Shown here piece by piece: positions 1-10,484 of a stretch of 64,000 nucleotides of DNA (within the stretch, counting starts at the first letter, position 1; each line of letters begins with the position of its first letter). The position numbers were made by a program, and so were the translations under genes. Origin of the DNA: Acidiferrobacter thiooxydans (GTDB taxonomy: Bacteria > Pseudomonadota > Gammaproteobacteria > Acidiferrobacterales > Acidiferrobacteraceae); contig NZ_PSYR01000001.1 of the NCBI RefSeq assembly GCF_003333315.1, positions 1,142,501-1,206,500 of the forward strand, written 5' to 3'. Under the pieces are notes generated by a model. It did no database searches. It worked only from the letters and a program-made list of their open reading frames with translations, and was not told where the DNA came from.

Positions 1-155
<155 letters not shown>

Positions 156-179
156 GCTTACGGGCCTAATATGGTGCCC

Positions 180-515
180 ATGAGGAAATGGATAGGCCCG
201 CTCGCGGTGGTTCTGTTTGTGTTGGCCCAGTATGCCCTATGGTTTGGGCAGGGTGGTGTGGTCGCGCTCATGCACCGCGAGCGCCATATCCATGCGCTGA
301 CGCGCGCCAATGCCACGCTCCTGAAGACCGACGAGGAGCTCGCCGCCGAGGTGAAGAGTCTGAGGCATGGGCGCGCGGCCATCGAGGCCCAGGCGCGATC
401 GGGATTGGGGATGGTGAAGAAGGGTGAAACCTTCTATGAGATCGTCCCGGGCAGCCCCCCGGCCACGCAGACTGCGCGCGTGTTCCGCAATCAGCAGCTC
501 GCGGCCAGGGGATAG
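180..515 (+). CDS. ftsB: cell division protein FtsB
   Basis: This is a small bitopic protein of about 111 residues. It has a short cytoplasmic N-terminus (MRKW), one transmembrane segment (about residues 5-22), then a periplasmic coiled coil rich in Leu, Ala and Glu (RANATLLKTDEELAAEVKSL) and a short C-terminal region with GETFYEIV. This is the FtsB architecture; FtsB joins FtsL and FtsQ in the divisome. An ATG at 171 is in frame; 180 is chosen because it places the MRKW motif at the start as in relatives, but no clear ribosome binding site decides between them. Its last 25 bases overlap the 3' end of ygfZ on the other strand. Confidence 0.9.
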   Translation: MRKWIGPLAVVLFVLAQYALWFGQGGVVALMHRERHIHALTRANATLLKTDEELAAEVKSLRHGRAAIEAQARSGLGMVKKGETFYEIVPGSPPATQTARVFRNQQLAARG

Positions 516-1519
516 GGGAGGTCGCGAAAGGTCAGGGGTATGTCTTGCCAGAAGACTACGCCGTCGTCATGGCTACTGATCTGGACGACTGCCAGCAGGT
601 CTATGGCGCCATCGGGCCCGATTTGGGCATCGACCACGGTACCGGCGGGCTGCCCCGGGAGATTGGAGGCCTGCAGGGTGGCGCCGGGTGGCGGCAGGGG
701 TGTATCCGCCGGCAGCGAGGCGCGATACATGCGCTGCTTCAAGCGTCCCAGGTAATGGGTGCGCGCCACGATCTCCTGTCCCGGATAACACCCCTTGCGA
801 AAGTTGATCCCCCCCAGCAGGTCGAGGTTCGTCATTTGCGGCACGAAGGCCTCGGAGGTCTGCGGGCCTATCATGGGGAGGCCCGCCTGGATATCAAGCC
901 AGGCCCAGGCGCGGGTCCCGACGCGCGTGACCTCGGGCAGGCGCGATGGCAGCGCGCGGAGCGCCGATTCCGGTCCCAGCAGCAGGTAGCGGGGTGTATG
1001 TCCCGGGATCGCTGCGACCGTGATGTCGCCCTGGGTCGCGGCCTCGGGCACGGTCGGGCTCGGGAGGCCCACGGCCGCCAGCGCCTGTGGGGCATGCGCA
1101 CCGGAGAGACCCACGAGGGCCCAATCCGCGGCGACCGTGAGCTTGACCTGGGCGCGCAGGATATACATCGTCAGGCGCTTCTGGACGGCCGCCTGCAGGG
1201 CTGCGGGCAATAGCAGAAGGAGGGCATCCGGGTGGGGCACCACCCGGAACAGCGCGATCATGCGTCCCTGGGCCGTGCAGTAGGCGGCCAGCTGGCTTGT
1301 GGCGCCGAGGTTCAGGATATCGTTGCTGAACTGCCCGTGCAGGAAGGTGGCGGCGTCGGGCCCGGTGGCGCGCACGATCGCCATGTGGGTGAGCGCGCTC
1401 CAGACCGTGCCGTGCGCGGCGGCCAGGACCTCGGCGCGGCGATCGCCATAATCGGTGACGGCGCCATCCTCCAGGAGGCCGCCGGCCTCGATCAATTCCG
1501 CCTTCCATTCCCTCTGCAT
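491..1519 (-). CDS. ygfZ: folate-binding protein YgfZ/GcvT-like
   Basis: This 342-residue protein of the GcvT/COG0354 family carries the diagnostic motif KGCYPGQEIVARTHYLG at about residues 240-256, in which the Cys is characteristic of YgfZ. YgfZ binds tetrahydrofolate and supports assembly or repair of iron-sulfur clusters. That fits a position back-to-back with the succinate dehydrogenase operon, whose SdhB carries three clusters. The start ATG at 1519 follows a GGGGGCGAG purine run. The gene's 5' side is interrupted almost immediately by the inverted repeat of an insertion sequence (from 1535), so its native promoter has probably been displaced. The gene ends converge with ftsB, overlapping by 25 bases. 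Confidence 0.92.
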   Translation of the reverse strand: MQREWKAELIEAGGLLEDGAVTDYGDRRAEVLAAAHGTVWSALTHMAIVRATGPDAATFLHGQFSNDILNLGATSQLAAYCTAQGRMIALFRVVPHPDALLLLLPAALQAAVQKRLTMYILRAQVKLTVAADWALVGLSGAHAPQALAAVGLPSPTVPEAATQGDITVAAIPGHTPRYLLLGPESALRALPSRLPEVTRVGTRAWAWLDIQAGLPMIGPQTSEAFVPQMTNLDLLGGINFRKGCYPGQEIVARTHYLGRLKQRMYRASLPADTPLPPPGATLQASNLPGQPAGTVVDAQIGPDGAIDLLAVVQISSHDDGVVFWQDIPLTFRDLPYPLAASC

Positions 1520-1551
1520 GACTCGCCCCCTGATATGTATTGACCTGTCAA

Positions 1552-1865
1552 CTACTGGTATGGGTTTTCTTTTGTCTTTTCGCTCCTTTTGTCCGTAAGT
1601 CTTTGAGTCAAGGCACGAGCGGCTGTTAACGACGGTCGATCACTCTGATATACGCGGGTTGGATACCGCCTGACTTCGCTTCGTCGTGGAGCTGCCTCGC
1701 TCTATAATCGAGGGTCACCGGGTTGAATCGGCGCCTCATAGGGGGGCCGAGGATTCTCCCACCGGGCCACTCCTGCCTTGATATAAAGACTCACGTCTCA
1801 TGGTTAATAGTTTACCAGTCACACTGACAATTATAGTATACTCGAAGTCTTATGCGCTATGTTGG
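1552..1865 (-). ncRNA. candidate seekRNA/bridge RNA region of the IS
   Basis: This is the non-coding stretch between the transposase stop and the left inverted repeat. IS110/IS1111 recombinases use an element-encoded guide RNA (bridge RNA or seekRNA); in IS1111 members it is encoded downstream of the transposase, which is this region. A TATAAT hexamer on the minus strand at 1835-1830 could serve as a -10 box just after the gene, but no good -35 is visible. The RNA itself is inferred from element type and position; I could not fold it or match its loops to the insertion site. Confidence 0.35.
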
Positions 1866-2978
1866 TTACTGGGTCTCCGTCTGGACGGCACAGGCCACGG
1901 CCCACAGGAAGCCTGTGAGCTCACGGGCAATGGCCGTGCACACCTGCACCTTGATCTTGCCGGCGCGGATCAGGTGCTGGTAACGGCCGCAGAGCCGCTT
2001 CTGGGCCTTCCAGGCGATGGCCTGCACGGGATCGCTGGTGTTCTTGGCCCGCCGTTGCAGATGCGCGGTCTTGCGCGCCGGGAAGCGGTAGCACCAGGCG
2101 GCCTCGGTGAGCACCCGCCGGACGTGCCCATTGCCGGTCTTGGTAATGCCGCCGCGGCGGGTGGTGGCGCCACTGGAGGATTCGGAGGGCACGAGCCCCA
2201 GATAGCTCATGAGCTGCCGGGGCGAGGTAAAGCGCGTGAGATCCCCGATCTCGGCGACCACGGTAAGGGCCGTCACGAGCTGTATGCCGCGCAGCGCCAT
2301 CAAGGCGCGCACGATGGGGGCTAATGAGAAATCGTCCAGGACCCGCACCATCTCCTCTTCCAGGGCCGCCACCCGGCCGGTGAGATGGGCCACGGTATCG
2401 ACGTACTCCTGGAAGACGTTCTGCTGGACGGGGGCCTCGAACTTGAGGGTCATGAGCCACTCACCATGGGCCTTGGTCCATTTGGTCTTGCCCGCGGCAT
2501 AGAGGCGACCATGACGCAGGAGAAAGGCCGATAGGCGCTGCTTGGCCTGCCGCTCGAGGGCCTTGGTGTCTTCCCGGGCGCGGGTGAGGTCGCGCACCGC
2601 CTCTTGCTCGGGTCCTGGGACCCAGACCGCCGTGAGCTCGCCGGCGCGATGCAAGCGGGCGAGCGATTCGCTATCCCGGCGATCGGTCTTCACCCGATCC
2701 CCGGGCTTTACGGGGATGAGCGAGGGGGCGACCACGGCGCAGGCATGGCCCAGATGGGTCAACTGCCGGTGGATGCCGTAGCCGCAGGGGCCGGCCTCGT
2801 AGCAGAACGACAGCACCTCACCGGCCGGGCTCAACTTCTTCACGAGCTTGGCCACCGCCTCCGGGGTGTTGGCGATCTCCCCGTAGTAGCGCGGCTTACT
2901 CTGGCCGGCCTCGGCAATAGCCACCGCTATCGTGTCCTTATGTGTATCCAAGCCTATGTACTTGCTAAACTTCGTCAT
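1866..2978 (-). CDS. IS110/IS1111 family transposase
   Basis: This is a 370-residue DEDD recombinase. The N-terminal RuvC-like DEDD_Tnp_IS110 domain shows GLDTHKDTIAVAIAE with the first Asp near residue 11, and KTDRRDSESLARLHRAGEL around residues 98-116. The C-terminal transposase_20 domain shows LRGIQLVTALTVVAEIGDL and YLGLVPSESSSGATTRRGG, including the conserved Ser of the second active site. The ATG at 2978 follows GGGGGCAGG; an in-frame start at 2993 would precede that site. The frame is intact from start to stop, so the copy could be active. It is transcribed in the same direction as ygfZ, away from sdhC. Confidence 0.93.
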   Translation of the reverse strand: MTKFSKYIGLDTHKDTIAVAIAEAGQSKPRYYGEIANTPEAVAKLVKKLSPAGEVLSFCYEAGPCGYGIHRQLTHLGHACAVVAPSLIPVKPGDRVKTDRRDSESLARLHRAGELTAVWVPGPEQEAVRDLTRAREDTKALERQAKQRLSAFLLRHGRLYAAGKTKWTKAHGEWLMTLKFEAPVQQNVFQEYVDTVAHLTGRVAALEEEMVRVLDDFSLAPIVRALMALRGIQLVTALTVVAEIGDLTRFTSPRQLMSYLGLVPSESSSGATTRRGGITKTGNGHVRRVLTEAAWCYRFPARKTAHLQRRAKNTSDPVQAIAWKAQKRLCGRYQHLIRAGKIKVQVCTAIARELTGFLWAVACAVQTETQ

Positions 2979-3077
2979 GACCTGCCCCCTCAATTGTGGC
3001 TCTGAGCTGATGGTGGTTTTCCCGACCTCAAGCTTAATCCACGTCGCTTGAGGCCGGGCAGGTCAATACATGATGTC

Positions 3078-3083
3078 TATAAT
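3078..3083 (+). promoter_or_regulatory. putative -10 box for the sdh operon
   Basis: A perfect TATAAT stands 66 bases before the sdhC start and only seven bases outside the right inverted repeat of the insertion sequence. The -35 position for a 17-bp spacer would fall at 3055-3060, inside the repeat region, and shows no good match (CGGGCA). The promoter assignment rests on the -10 box alone. If real, the IS may have supplied or replaced the -35 half. Confidence 0.4.
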
Positions 3084-3148
3084 GCCTGACATGCGCCCGC
3101 CGCGTGACGATCATATCAAAAACCGCTGCCACGGCTAAGGGAGGCCGG

Positions 3149-3523
3149 ATGTCTCGTGCACGCCCGCAAGACCTGGGCCTTAGGACCCTGCGCCTGCCGG
3201 TGGGGGCCTGGGCCTCCCTTTTGCACCGCATCACGGGCGTCCTTTTGATTGCTGTGGTGGGGCTCGCGGTTGGGCTTTTGCGGACCTCTCTGCAAGGCCC
3301 GGGGGGTTTTCAGCAGGTGGCAAACGCGGTCCGCGGTCCGTGGGGGCATGTGATCGGACCGCTTGCGATCCTGGTGGCGGCCGAGCACCTCTACAGCGGG
3401 ATGCGCCATCTCGCGCATGATGTCGGTTGGGGATTCGGGCGCGAGCACGCGCGCCTAACGGCCGGCGCGGTCATGATCCTGGCGGTAGTGACCGCGCTTG
3501 CGGCGGTGTCGGCATGGCCCTGA
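3149..3523 (+). CDS. sdhC: succinate dehydrogenase cytochrome b556 subunit
   Basis: This 124-residue membrane anchor subunit of complex II has three hydrophobic segments (about 22-45, 66-88 and 102-122). The signature LPVGAWASLLHRITG lies near the N-terminus, with LYSGMRHLAHD following His80, the expected haem-ligand histidine. It passes electrons from SdhB to quinone together with SdhD. The ATG at 3149 follows AAGGGAGG at ideal spacing; an upstream in-frame start at 3104 lacks such a site. The stop overlaps sdhD by ten bases, indicating a tightly coupled operon sdhCDAB-sdhE. Confidence 0.93.
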   Translation: MSRARPQDLGLRTLRLPVGAWASLLHRITGVLLIAVVGLAVGLLRTSLQGPGGFQQVANAVRGPWGHVIGPLAILVAAEHLYSGMRHLAHDVGWGFGREHARLTAGAVMILAVVTALAAVSAWP

Positions 3524-3864
3524 GCGATCGGAATCTCGGCAGTCGCCGCGCCGGCAGCGGTGCCTATCTGCTCGTGCGCGCAAGCGCGCTTGTGATCGCC
3601 GGCGGGGCGCTCGTGTTCATGGCCCTGATCGCCGACCTCCCGCGCTTTGGCTACGGTCCCTGGCAGGCGCTCTTGCGCGAGACCGCTGTGCGTATCCTGC
3701 TGGCCGGTTGGCTTTCGGCGGTGGCGCTGCATGCCTATCTCGGCTGCGACTCGATTCTGAAGGATTATGTCCATAACGTCTTCGCGCGCTTTGTCGGTCT
3801 CATGGTGATCGCCCTAGGCCTGCTTGCGCTGGTCGTTTATGGCGTGGTGGCGGTGTGGGTGTGA
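3514..3864 (+). CDS. sdhD: succinate dehydrogenase membrane anchor subunit
   Basis: This 116-residue protein has three transmembrane helices and the SdhD signature ALHAYLGCDSILKDYVHN around residues 71-88, corresponding to the quinone-site region of the family. It pairs with SdhC to bind haem b and ubiquinone. The ATG at 3514 lies inside the end of sdhC. An upstream in-frame start would make a 30-residue extension out of the sdhC coding sequence and is not credible. The stop TGA overlaps the GTG start of sdhA. Confidence 0.9.
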   Translation: MALSDRNLGSRRAGSGAYLLVRASALVIAGGALVFMALIADLPRFGYGPWQALLRETAVRILLAGWLSAVALHAYLGCDSILKDYVHNVFARFVGLMVIALGLLALVVYGVVAVWV

Positions 3865-5627
3865 GCACGCGCCTGCCGCGCCGCCAGTTCGATTGCCTGG
3901 TGCTGGGCGCCGGCGGCGCCGGTCTGCGCGCGGCCTTGCAGCTTGCCGATGGCGATGCCCACGTGGCCGTGGTGTCCAAGGTCTTTCCCACGCGTTCGCA
4001 CACCGTGGCCGCGCAAGGCGGGGTGAATGCGGCCCTTGGAAACGTGCTGCCGGATTCCTGGCACTGGCATATGTACGATACGGTCAAGGGCGGCGATTAT
4101 CTGGGCGATCAGGACGCGATCGAGTATCTCTGCCGGGCGGCGAGCCGGCTTGTCATCGAACTCGAACACTATGGGGTGCCGTTTTCACGCATCGATGACG
4201 GCCGTATCTACCAGCGCAAATTCGGCGGGCAGAGCCAGAATTTCGGGGGCGAGCAGGCGGCGCGCACCTGCGCTGCGGCCGATCGCACGGGCCATGCCAT
4301 CCTCCACGCCCTCTATCAGCAGAATATCCGCGCCAAGACCCATTTCTTCGATGAGTTTTTCGCCATCGACCTGTTGCGTGATGCCGACGGCAGTACCCTG
4401 GGCGCGTTGGTCCTCGAGATCGAGACCGGCGACCTCTTTGTGATCGAGAGCAAGACCACGCTGATCGCCACGGGTGGCGCCGGACGCATGTACCGCACCA
4501 GCACCAATGCCCTGATCAATACCGGTGACGGGCTTGCCATCGCATTGCGCGCGGGTCTGCCCTTGCAGGACATGGAATTCATTCAGTTCCACCCCACCGG
4601 ACTTGCCGGTCTCGGGGTGTTGATCACCGAGGGCGCGCGCGGCGAGGGCGGGTATCTCGTGAACGGTCGTGGCGAGCGTTTCATGGAACACTATGCGCCG
4701 CATGCCCGGGATCTTGCCAGCCGCGACGTGGTGAGCCGGGCGATTCACATGGAGGTGTCGGAGGGGCGTGGCTGCGGGCCGCGTGGCGATTATGTGGAGC
4801 TGAAACTGGATCACTTGGGTGATGACACGATCCGCAAACGCCTGCCGGGCATACGCGACACGGTGCTGCGTTTCGCCCATATCGATCCGGCGCGCACCCC
4901 GATCCCGGTCTATCCGACCGCCCATTACATCATGGGCGGCATCCCCACGAACCGCTTCGGACAGGTGGTAGCCCCCGAGCGCCACGGCCCGGAGGCGCCG
5001 CAGCCCGGGCTCTACGCGGTCGGCGAGTGCGCGTGTGTGTCGGTGCATGGCGCCAACCGCTTAGGCGGCAACTCGCTGCTCGATATCATCGTATTCGGGC
5101 GCGCCGCCGGCAACCACATCCTCGCGGCGCTCAAGGAGCAGCGCTACCATAAGCCCCTGCCCGGGGAGGCGGTGGAGCGCGCGCAAGAGCGGGTGCGGCG
5201 CTGGGAGCGTCCGGGAGAGGAATCGGTGGAGGCCCTTGGCGCCGAACTCCGGCGCGTCATGGAGCGCTACTGCGGGGTGTTCCGCACCCAGGACGTCCTA
5301 GACGAGGGCGTGCGACGGGTACGCGAGATCCGCGAGCGGCTCGCCTACGCCGGGCTGCGTGATCACAGCCGGGTCTTCAACACCGCCCGGATCGAGGCCC
5401 TGGAGCTCGAGAATCTGGTCGAGGTGGCGCTCGCTACCGTGGTCTCGGCGGCGGCGCGTCACGAGAGCCGCGGGGCGCATTCGCGGGTCGATCATCCCGA
5501 ACGTGACGATCGTCACTGGTTGAAGCACACCCTCTATCTGCGCGCGGGGGAGACCATCGATTACAAGCCGGTGCGCATGAAGCCCCTGACCGTCGATTCG
5601 TTTCCGCCGATCGCGCGCATTTATTAG
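3861..5627 (+). CDS. sdhA: succinate dehydrogenase flavoprotein subunit
   Basis: This protein of about 588 residues carries the full set of SdhA marks. There is a dinucleotide-binding GAGGAGLRAAL near the N-terminus. HTVAAQGGVNAAL contains the His that binds FAD covalently. MEFIQFHPTGL lies in the substrate region, and HGANRLGGNSLLD is the conserved late motif. The C-terminus PLTVDSFPPIARIY is typical. It oxidises succinate to fumarate on the cytoplasmic face of the membrane. A GTG at 3861 overlapping the sdhD stop (GTGA) is chosen; an in-frame GTG at 3855 is possible. It is followed ten bases later by sdhB. Covalent flavinylation would be helped by the sdhE product at the operon end. Confidence 0.96.
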   Translation: MSTRLPRRQFDCLVLGAGGAGLRAALQLADGDAHVAVVSKVFPTRSHTVAAQGGVNAALGNVLPDSWHWHMYDTVKGGDYLGDQDAIEYLCRAASRLVIELEHYGVPFSRIDDGRIYQRKFGGQSQNFGGEQAARTCAAADRTGHAILHALYQQNIRAKTHFFDEFFAIDLLRDADGSTLGALVLEIETGDLFVIESKTTLIATGGAGRMYRTSTNALINTGDGLAIALRAGLPLQDMEFIQFHPTGLAGLGVLITEGARGEGGYLVNGRGERFMEHYAPHARDLASRDVVSRAIHMEVSEGRGCGPRGDYVELKLDHLGDDTIRKRLPGIRDTVLRFAHIDPARTPIPVYPTAHYIMGGIPTNRFGQVVAPERHGPEAPQPGLYAVGECACVSVHGANRLGGNSLLDIIVFGRAAGNHILAALKEQRYHKPLPGEAVERAQERVRRWERPGEESVEALGAELRRVMERYCGVFRTQDVLDEGVRRVREIRERLAYAGLRDHSRVFNTARIEALELENLVEVALATVVSAAARHESRGAHSRVDHPERDDRHWLKHTLYLRAGETIDYKPVRMKPLTVDSFPPIARIY

Positions 5628-5637
5628 GAGCCGGCTC

Positions 5638-6339
5638 ATGCGCTTTCGCATCTATCGTTATAGACCGGAGGAGGACAGCGCGCCGGTTCTGCAGGATTAC
5701 GTCCTCACCCCCGAGGTTCTAGACGGTGCGGTGATGCTGCTCGATGCCCTGATGCTTCTCAAGGCTCAGGATGAGACGCTCGGCTTTCGGCGTTCGTGCC
5801 GCGAGGGCGTGTGCGGGTCGGATGCCATGAACATCAATGGCCGCAACGGACTGGCGTGCATCACCCCGCTCAAGGATCTGCGCGAGCCGATCACCTTGCG
5901 TCCGCTGCCGGGGATGCCGGTGATCCGCGACCTGGTGGTCGATCTCTCGGGGTTTTATCGCCAGTATCGCGCGGTGCGGCCATGGCTCATAGACGAGGGG
6001 CCGGAGCCCGAGATCGAGCGCCCCCAGAGCCCCGCCGAGCGCGACCGGCTCGACGGTCTTTATGAATGCATCCTCTGCGCGTGTTGCACGACGAGCTGTC
6101 CGTCGTTCTGGTGGAACCCGGAGCGCTTTCTGGGTCCGGCGGCCTTGCTCCAGGCCTATCGCTTCGTCACCGATAGCCGCGACAAGGCGCTCGGCGTGCG
6201 CCTGGATGATCTCGAGGACCCCTACCGCCTGTACCGCTGCCATAGCATCATGAACTGCACCGACGTCTGCCCCAAGGGGCTCGATCCGGCGCGCGCCATA
6301 AGCGGAATCCGGGCATTGCTCGCCAGGCGCAGACTATGA
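5638..6339 (+). CDS. sdhB: succinate dehydrogenase iron-sulfur subunit
   Basis: This 233-residue protein has all three cluster motifs. The 2Fe-2S motif is SCREGVCGSDAMNINGRNG plus a following Cys; Asp in place of the third Cys is also found in E. coli SdhB and is not a defect. The 4Fe-4S motif is CILCACCTTSCP, and the 3Fe-4S motif is CHSIMNCTDVCPKGL. It relays electrons from FAD in SdhA to quinone at SdhC/SdhD. The ATG at 5638 follows AGGAGCC. The stop overlaps the sdhE start as ATGA. Confidence 0.96.
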   Translation: MRFRIYRYRPEEDSAPVLQDYVLTPEVLDGAVMLLDALMLLKAQDETLGFRRSCREGVCGSDAMNINGRNGLACITPLKDLREPITLRPLPGMPVIRDLVVDLSGFYRQYRAVRPWLIDEGPEPEIERPQSPAERDRLDGLYECILCACCTTSCPSFWWNPERFLGPAALLQAYRFVTDSRDKALGVRLDDLEDPYRLYRCHSIMNCTDVCPKGLDPARAISGIRALLARRRL

Positions 6340-6605
6340 CGCAGGCCGCGGCGGTGCGTTGGCGTTGTCGACGCGGGCTCCTCGAGCTCGATCTGGCGCT
6401 TGGACGTTTCCTGGAAGACGGCTATGGGCGGCTGTCGCCACCTGAGCGCGCCTTGTTCGAGGAACTCCTCACGGAGCACGACGCCGACCTCTGGGCATGG
6501 ATGCAGGGGGCGCCGGCGCCGGCGCGATATGCCGCCATCCTCAAATCCTTTACACTGCCACGCTGCGACCCAAACGACGACCGCTTGTCAACTACCCCGC
6601 CCTAA
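6336..6605 (+). CDS. sdhE: FAD assembly factor SdhE, C-terminus altered by insertion
   Basis: This 89-residue SdhE/YgfY protein has the conserved RWRCRRGLLELDLALGRFL at residues 8-26, containing the RGxxELD signature needed to promote covalent FAD attachment to SdhA, and LLTEHDADLWAWMQG at about residues 47-61. The core domain is complete. The last dozen residues (about 77-89) are unlike other family members. They are encoded where the HEARO/iscB element begins, and the stop TAA at 6603-6605 lies inside the element's left-end hairpin. The tail was therefore probably rewritten by the insertion; function is likely kept. Confidence 0.88.
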   Translation: MTQAAAVRWRCRRGLLELDLALGRFLEDGYGRLSPPERALFEELLTEHDADLWAWMQGAPAPARYAAILKSFTLPRCDPNDDRLSTTPP

Positions 6606-6951
6606 AGGACGGAGCTTGGAGGTAACAACCGAAAAGTTGGGTTGACCAGGGAGCACAGGATGGTTCTGTGCAGACGTCAGCAATAGGTCGTTACGACCCA
6701 CTCCGGGATGCTTCCTCAGTCCCGGACACTGGAAGGGTGGGATCATGCTGCGGAAAGGTAAAGCCGCGAAGGTTCCATCCGCTCTCGCGTAGGCCATACC
6801 CCCACACAAAGGGGGTTGTCCACGGCCCACAGGCCATAGCGGCCTGCAATGCAATGAGAGAGGAGCCGGTTGCTGACCATCCCGAGGGGAGAGACCCGTT
6901 AAGGGTCTGTCACTAGCGCCCGTAAGGGCGGTTTTTTAGAACGAGGACTGT
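6588..6951 (+). ncRNA. omegaRNA (HEARO RNA) of IscB
   Basis: This non-coding region immediately upstream of iscB holds consecutive stem-loops: 6597-6612 (one mismatch), ACCCCC/GGGGGT at 6798-6816, CAGGCC-ATAGC-GGCCTG at about 6830-6846, AGACCC-GTTA-AGGGTCT at about 6893-6906, and CGCCC-GTAA-GGGCG at 6917-6930 followed by six T. IscB nucleases use an omegaRNA transcribed from exactly this position, with the guide at its 5' end drawn from DNA flanking the left end. The guide would therefore come from the 3' end of sdhE. No separate promoter is evident, so it may be processed from the sdh transcript. The final hairpin and T-run could act as a partial terminator before iscB. Confidence 0.8.
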
Positions 6952-9662
<2,711 letters not shown>

Positions 9663-9742
9663 GGATCCCATGAGTACCGCGGGCATCGCACGCCCGGGCG
9701 CGCCTGTCGAGGCCGCAAGAGGGCGCCGCCGGCCGCTCAGGC

Positions 9743-10147
9743 CTAGGCCTTGCCACGCTTCACGAGGGCATCCAGGCTGAGACAGCCGGCCCCGTTGACT
9801 GCGAGCAGGATCAGTCCCCCGGTGAAGCTCACCTCCGCGAGCGTTATGATCTGATTCGTCATGGTCGCCAGGTTCTGATGGAAGATGACGATGGCGGCGA
9901 TCGAGAATAGGGCGAGCAACAAGGCCGCATAGCGCGTCCACAGGCCGACCATGATCGCAAGGCTACCGAGCAGTTCGACTGCGATCACGACCGGCAGCAG
10001 CGCCCCGGGGACTCCATAGGACATCATATAGAGGCGTGTCCCATCATAGTCCTCGATCTTGCCGAGGGCAGCAAAGAGAAAGATGAACGCCAGAAGTACG
10101 CGCCCGACGAGATCGAAGACCGCAAGCCCTTTATTCTGACATGACAT
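9743..10147 (-). CDS. DoxX family membrane protein
   Basis: This 134-residue protein has four hydrophobic helices and the DoxX family layout: LVGRVLLAFIFLFAALGKI, then VELLGSLAIMVGLWTRYAALLLALF, and a short conserved tail. DoxX-like proteins are small integral membrane proteins of mostly unknown role; a few are tied to quinone-dependent sulfur oxidation. The substrate here cannot be assigned. It converges with serS across an 80-base gap and has no operon partner. Confidence 0.85.
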   Translation of the reverse strand: MSCQNKGLAVFDLVGRVLLAFIFLFAALGKIEDYDGTRLYMMSYGVPGALLPVVIAVELLGSLAIMVGLWTRYAALLLALFSIAAIVIFHQNLATMTNQIITLAEVSFTGGLILLAVNGAGCLSLDALVKRGKA

Positions 10148-10261
10148 GTGATGTTCTCCCTGGCGGGCCTATCCCGCGGATATAGCCTAGGGGCGCCTTG
10201 GGTGCCTGTCCAGGACCCCCAAGGTGGAGTTGCCGTTGTCGAGACGGTATCCTAGGGGCCT

Positions 10262-10349
10262 GGAGAGGTGGCAGAGCGGTCGAATGCGGCGGTCTTGAAA
10301 ACCGTTGAAGGGCAACCTTCCGGGGGTTCGAATCCCTCCCTCTCCGCCA
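10262..10349 (+). tRNA. tRNA-Ser (anticodon TGA)
   Basis: This is an 88-base gene including the encoded CCA. The acceptor arms GGAGAGG and CCTCTCC pair perfectly. The anticodon loop reads CTTGAAA, giving anticodon TGA (codon UCA and wobble partners). A long variable arm (class II tRNA) follows, and the T loop is GTTCGAATC. All the features of tRNA-Ser are present. It stands alone, downstream of serS. Confidence 0.97.
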
Positions 10350-10484
10350 TTTCAGAGCAGAACTGCGAACGCCGGGGCGTAGCCGGCTTTACGTCGGCCG
10401 CGGCGGTCAGCGTCTGCCGCTTTTAAGGGTGCGGAGGTGTACCCCATCCCGGCCTTGTAGAGTATTTCGCAGGTGACGGATCGA

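Larger units (their letters stand above)
1535..3071 (-). mobile_element. IS110 family element, IS1111-like, with 13-bp inverted repeats
   Basis: A 13-bp sequence ATGTATTGACCTG at 1535-1547 recurs inverted at 3059-3071, enclosing an IS110-type transposase gene. Inverted repeats of this kind, usually a few bases inside the true ends, are typical of the IS1111 subgroup; classical IS110 members lack them. The long non-coding stretch lies downstream of the transposase (about 320 bases), also as in IS1111. I cannot fix the outermost bases, because the real ends are expected a few bases outside the repeats and no target duplication is expected. The element occupies the divergent promoter region between ygfZ and sdhC. 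Confidence 0.8.

Noticed and set aside
5796-5880. Defective 2Fe-2S site in SdhB (Asp in place of Cys)
   Set aside because: The same Asp is found in E. coli SdhB, which is functional.
6605-6951. Small ORFs in the omegaRNA region (for example 6668-6916)
   Set aside because: No ribosome binding site or family signal, and the DNA folds as the structured RNA expected upstream of iscB.
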